A stretch of 6,078 bases of DNA from Mucilaginibacter sp. (GTDB lineage Bacteria > Bacteroidota > Bacteroidia > Sphingobacteriales > Sphingobacteriaceae). The stretch covers positions 1 to 6,078 of the forward strand of contig JAQBNY010000334.1 in assembly GCA_028288315.1 (NCBI GenBank), in the 5' to 3' direction. The translations under genes and the position numbers were made by a program. Shown here in pieces: positions 4,505 through 6,078 of the stretch. The notes under the pieces were generated by a model. That model saw only the letters and a program-made list of their open reading frames with translations. It did not search any database and was not told where the DNA came from. The stretch's first letter is position 1; every line of letters begins with the position of its first letter.

Positions 4505-5836
4505 TTAAGCTGCTTTAACTTTAAGATGCGGTTTCTTCCAGGTGATTAATCGCCATGCTACTTCGGCAGTAAGCAGGATACCTATGGCAAATAAAGCTGC
4601 CTGTATTGATTTTGGTGTTGAAGAAAATGCCCCGGCCAATGCAATAAAATAAACACCGAAAGGCAATATCATTGCAATATACAATCCGGTAGTATTTAGT
4701 GGGATCCTGAACGGTCGCTTTGCATTTGGCGCAGATATACGAAGCTTAATAAGAGAGATATATTCAAGTGATAAGCCTGCTCCGTAAACTGTAACATCAA
4801 TTATAAGCAATGCGTCAAAGGGCCACAGTATCATAAAGCTTACCACTGCCGAGCATAAAAGGATGGAAACATATGGCGTTTTAAACCGGGGGTGTAATCT
4901 ATTTAGTCGTTTAGGGAGCAGGCCGTCATCAGCCATGGCTTTTGGCACACGGGATACAGATAGCAATACCGCCGAATATATCCCTAATGAACTTGCCATA
5001 CCCCCGGCTGCTAATATGGCTCCCAGCCAGCGCCCGCTAACCAGTTGGCCAAGCGCCGGAAAACCATAGGAATTAAAAACCTCATGGTTTATGCCCGACT
5101 GTTGTGCAGTTACTATAGCAAAAAAATAAACAACCATAACCAGTGCAAAAGCAGCAAATACTGATACCAGGTAGGAGCGTACCGGTTTTTCTACCTCTTC
5201 GGCATAGGTGGTAATATTATCCCAGCCCAGGCAGTTCCACATAACGGTATATAGCGCCATCCCCAGCGAAGAAAAAGGCACTCCTTTTAAGCTTTGCGAT
5301 GGAATACTGATACTATCTCCATGTTGATAAATAACCAGCACAAACAAAATAATTAATGGTGACAATACAGCGGCACCTAAAAATAACGACACCCTGCCCA
5401 CCGGTACAACTCCCAGTATGTTTAAGCCTGCAGATAACCAAACTATTAAAATACAAATGGGTATGCGATACGCTTCAATCCCCGGAAAAAAGAAGGAGGC
5501 GTATGTTACAAATAGTACCGGATAAATAGCAAGGTCAACAAAAGTGTAGATCCATGTCCACCAGCCTTCATAAAAACCCCAACGGATACCTAACGCATGC
5601 TTAACCCATTTATAATAACCCCCGGTAACGGGCATCATGCTATTGAGTTCTAAAACTGTAAAAATGGCGGGTACATCCCAAAGCAGCGGGGTTATCAGCA
5701 AAACTAAAATAGCGGCATGCTCCCCGGCATAAGTTAATAAAGGCTCCAGCCCATACGGCCCGCCTGATACTGTAAAAAATATTAATGCAACAAGCTGAAA
5801 AGGCTTTATTTTTCTGTTGATGACCTGTTGCTGCAT
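4505..5836 (-). CDS. APC-superfamily amino acid/polyamine permease
   Basis: This 443-residue inner-membrane transporter has about 12 hydrophobic segments (roughly 13-35, 40-62, 92-117, 126-144, 150-171, 188-206, 224-245, 270-297, 321-338, 341-362, 384-404, 410-430), the usual APC plan. TM1 carries the unwound substrate-binding motif VSGGPYG (23-29). TM2 is followed by ELNSMMPVTGGYYKWV (63-78). Residues 205-221 hold WDNITTYAEEVEKPVRS, and 296-321 hold RVPKAMADDGLLPKRL...TP, all family landmarks. The SGGPYG and WDxxxTxAxEVxxP combination resembles polyamine uptake transporters of the APC family more than the classical amino acid antiporters; polyamine or amino acid as substrate is inference. 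ATG 5836 gives a short, normal cytoplasmic N-terminus (MQQQVINRKIKPFQ). It precedes ku on the same strand. Confidence 0.93.
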   Translation of the reverse strand: MQQQVINRKIKPFQLVALIFFTVSGGPYGLEPLLTYAGEHAAILVLLITPLLWDVPAIFTVLELNSMMPVTGGYYKWVKHALGIRWGFYEGWWTWIYTFVDLAIYPVLFVTYASFFFPGIEAYRIPICILIVWLSAGLNILGVVPVGRVSLFLGAAVLSPLIILFVLVIYQHGDSISIPSQSLKGVPFSSLGMALYTVMWNCLGWDNITTYAEEVEKPVRSYLVSVFAAFALVMVVYFFAIVTAQQSGINHEVFNSYGFPALGQLVSGRWLGAILAAGGMASSLGIYSAVLLSVSRVPKAMADDGLLPKRLNRLHPRFKTPYVSILLCSAVVSFMILWPFDALLIIDVTVYGAGLSLEYISLIKLRISAPNAKRPFRIPLNTTGLYIAMILPFGVYFIALAGAFSSTPKSIQAALFAIGILLTAEVAWRLITWKKPHLKVKAA

Positions 5837-5853
5837 AAGCCATAAAAATATTA

Positions 5854-5900
5854 TTTATGTTTTAATTAGCTACTGGTTATTGCTGTTATTTTAAACATAA
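5854..5900. promoter_or_regulatory. Inverted repeat upstream of the permease gene (shared motif)
   Basis: On the minus strand TTATGTTTAA (5900-5891) and AAAACATAAA (5863-5854) are separated by 27 bases, the second ending 17 bases before the ATG. Both 10-mers also occur, in the same order and orientation, before the YciF-family gene. The inner 8 bases of each are exact complements. A common regulator is possible; the spacer differs from the 10 bases seen at the other site. Confidence 0.4.
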
Positions 5901-5965
5901 TACCACAAGAAACGGGAGTCTTCCTTGTTAATTATATTTAACAAAAGCCAAATGATTGCGAATAA

Positions 5966-5983
5966 TCAACCTTTACTGGTTGA
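5966..5983. repeat. Small inverted repeat overlapping the putative -33 element
   Basis: TCAACC (5966-5971) and GGTTGA (5978-5983) are complementary around a 6-base loop. The right arm overlaps the TTG proposed as the -33 element of the divergent phosphatase gene. It could be an operator; the arms are short. Confidence 0.3.
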
Positions 5984-6009
5984 CACTTCAATCAATTTTT
6001 GCACTTTTG
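5980..6009 (+). promoter_or_regulatory. Candidate promoter of the HAD phosphatase gene
   Basis: TTGACA begins at 5980 and CACTTTTG lies at 6002-6009, seven of eight positions matching TAnnTTTG, with 19 bases between the TTG and the -7 element. This is close to the usual Bacteroidota layout. The start would fall near 6014, giving a leader of about 20 nt before ATG 6034. Confidence 0.4.
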
Positions 6010-6033
6010 TATTGCTTACATTACACCCCTCAA

Positions 6034-6078
6034 ATGGATCAGTATTTTATAATAGACTTCGATAGTACATTTACACAA
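6034..6078 (+). CDS. HAD-family phosphatase (phosphoserine phosphatase-like), N-terminal fragment
   Basis: Fifteen codons run from ATG 6034 to the window edge and encode MDQYFIIDFDSTFTQ. This contains a hydrophobic beta strand followed by DFDST, the HAD motif I (DxDxT/S), with the nucleophile Asp8 and the general acid Asp10. The exact opening resembles HAD-IB phosphatases annotated as phosphoserine phosphatase-like in Bacteroidota. A start codon preceded by a reasonable promoter and divergent from the permease supports a real gene. Only the first motif is visible, so the substrate and full domain composition are unknown. Confidence 0.72.
   Translation, partial: MDQYFIIDFDSTFTQ

Noticed and set aside
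5640..5843. Minus-strand open frame of 67 codons starting just before the permease ATG
   Set aside because: It is an overlapping alternate frame of the permease N-terminal region, which has a complete, conserved APC reading in the other frame.
1..6078. CRISPR array, tRNA/rRNA gene, riboswitch, insertion sequence or toxin-antitoxin pair
   Set aside because: I looked for regularly spaced repeats, cloverleaf-like segments, terminal inverted repeats with transposase motifs and paired small genes, and found none.

Overview
The window looks like chromosomal DNA from a member of the Bacteroidota, most likely a Sphingobacteriaceae relative such as Mucilaginibacter or Pedobacter. Three things point there. 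The start codons lack purine-rich Shine-Dalgarno sequences. Some gene starts are preceded by matches to the Bacteroidota -7 element TAnnTTTG. The protein families (PA2169-type and YciF-type ferritin-like proteins, a short acyl-CoA desaturase, an IIDFDSTFTQ phosphatase start) are familiar from that group. The genus assignment is inference.

Layout. Six genes lie on the minus strand and are transcribed from right to left. They are an APC-type amino acid/polyamine permease (5836-4505), the end-joining protein Ku (4439-3669), a YciF/DUF892 ferritin-like protein (3511-2927), a PA2169/DUF2383 four-helix protein (2692-2234), a fatty-acid desaturase (2071-1337), and a PLP aminotransferase (1187 to beyond the left edge, lacking only its extreme C-terminus). 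At the right edge the first 15 codons of a HAD-family phosphatase run divergently on the plus strand (6034 onward). No gap exceeds 300 bp; the longest gene-free stretch is 2693-2926.

Transcription units. Ku, YciF, PA2169 and the desaturase are each followed by a convincing intrinsic terminator on the minus strand. The exception is the 65-bp permease-Ku junction, where I see none, so Ku may receive read-through from the permease. The most interesting regulatory region is 2693-2926. Upstream of the PA2169 gene it carries a strong match to a sigma-54 (RpoN) promoter, an imperfect 16-bp tandem repeat at enhancer distance, and a 9-bp inverted repeat across the predicted transcription start. The YciF and permease upstream regions share a pair of 10-mers arranged as inverted repeats.

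Biology. The central block (Ku, YciF, PA2169) reads as a stress-survival neighbourhood combining double-strand-break repair with two ferritin-like stress proteins. The desaturase could adjust membrane fluidity and the permease could import amines. I found no defence system, mobile element, CRISPR array or RNA gene. The window is mostly ordinary chromosome, with a few regulatory signals worth testing.
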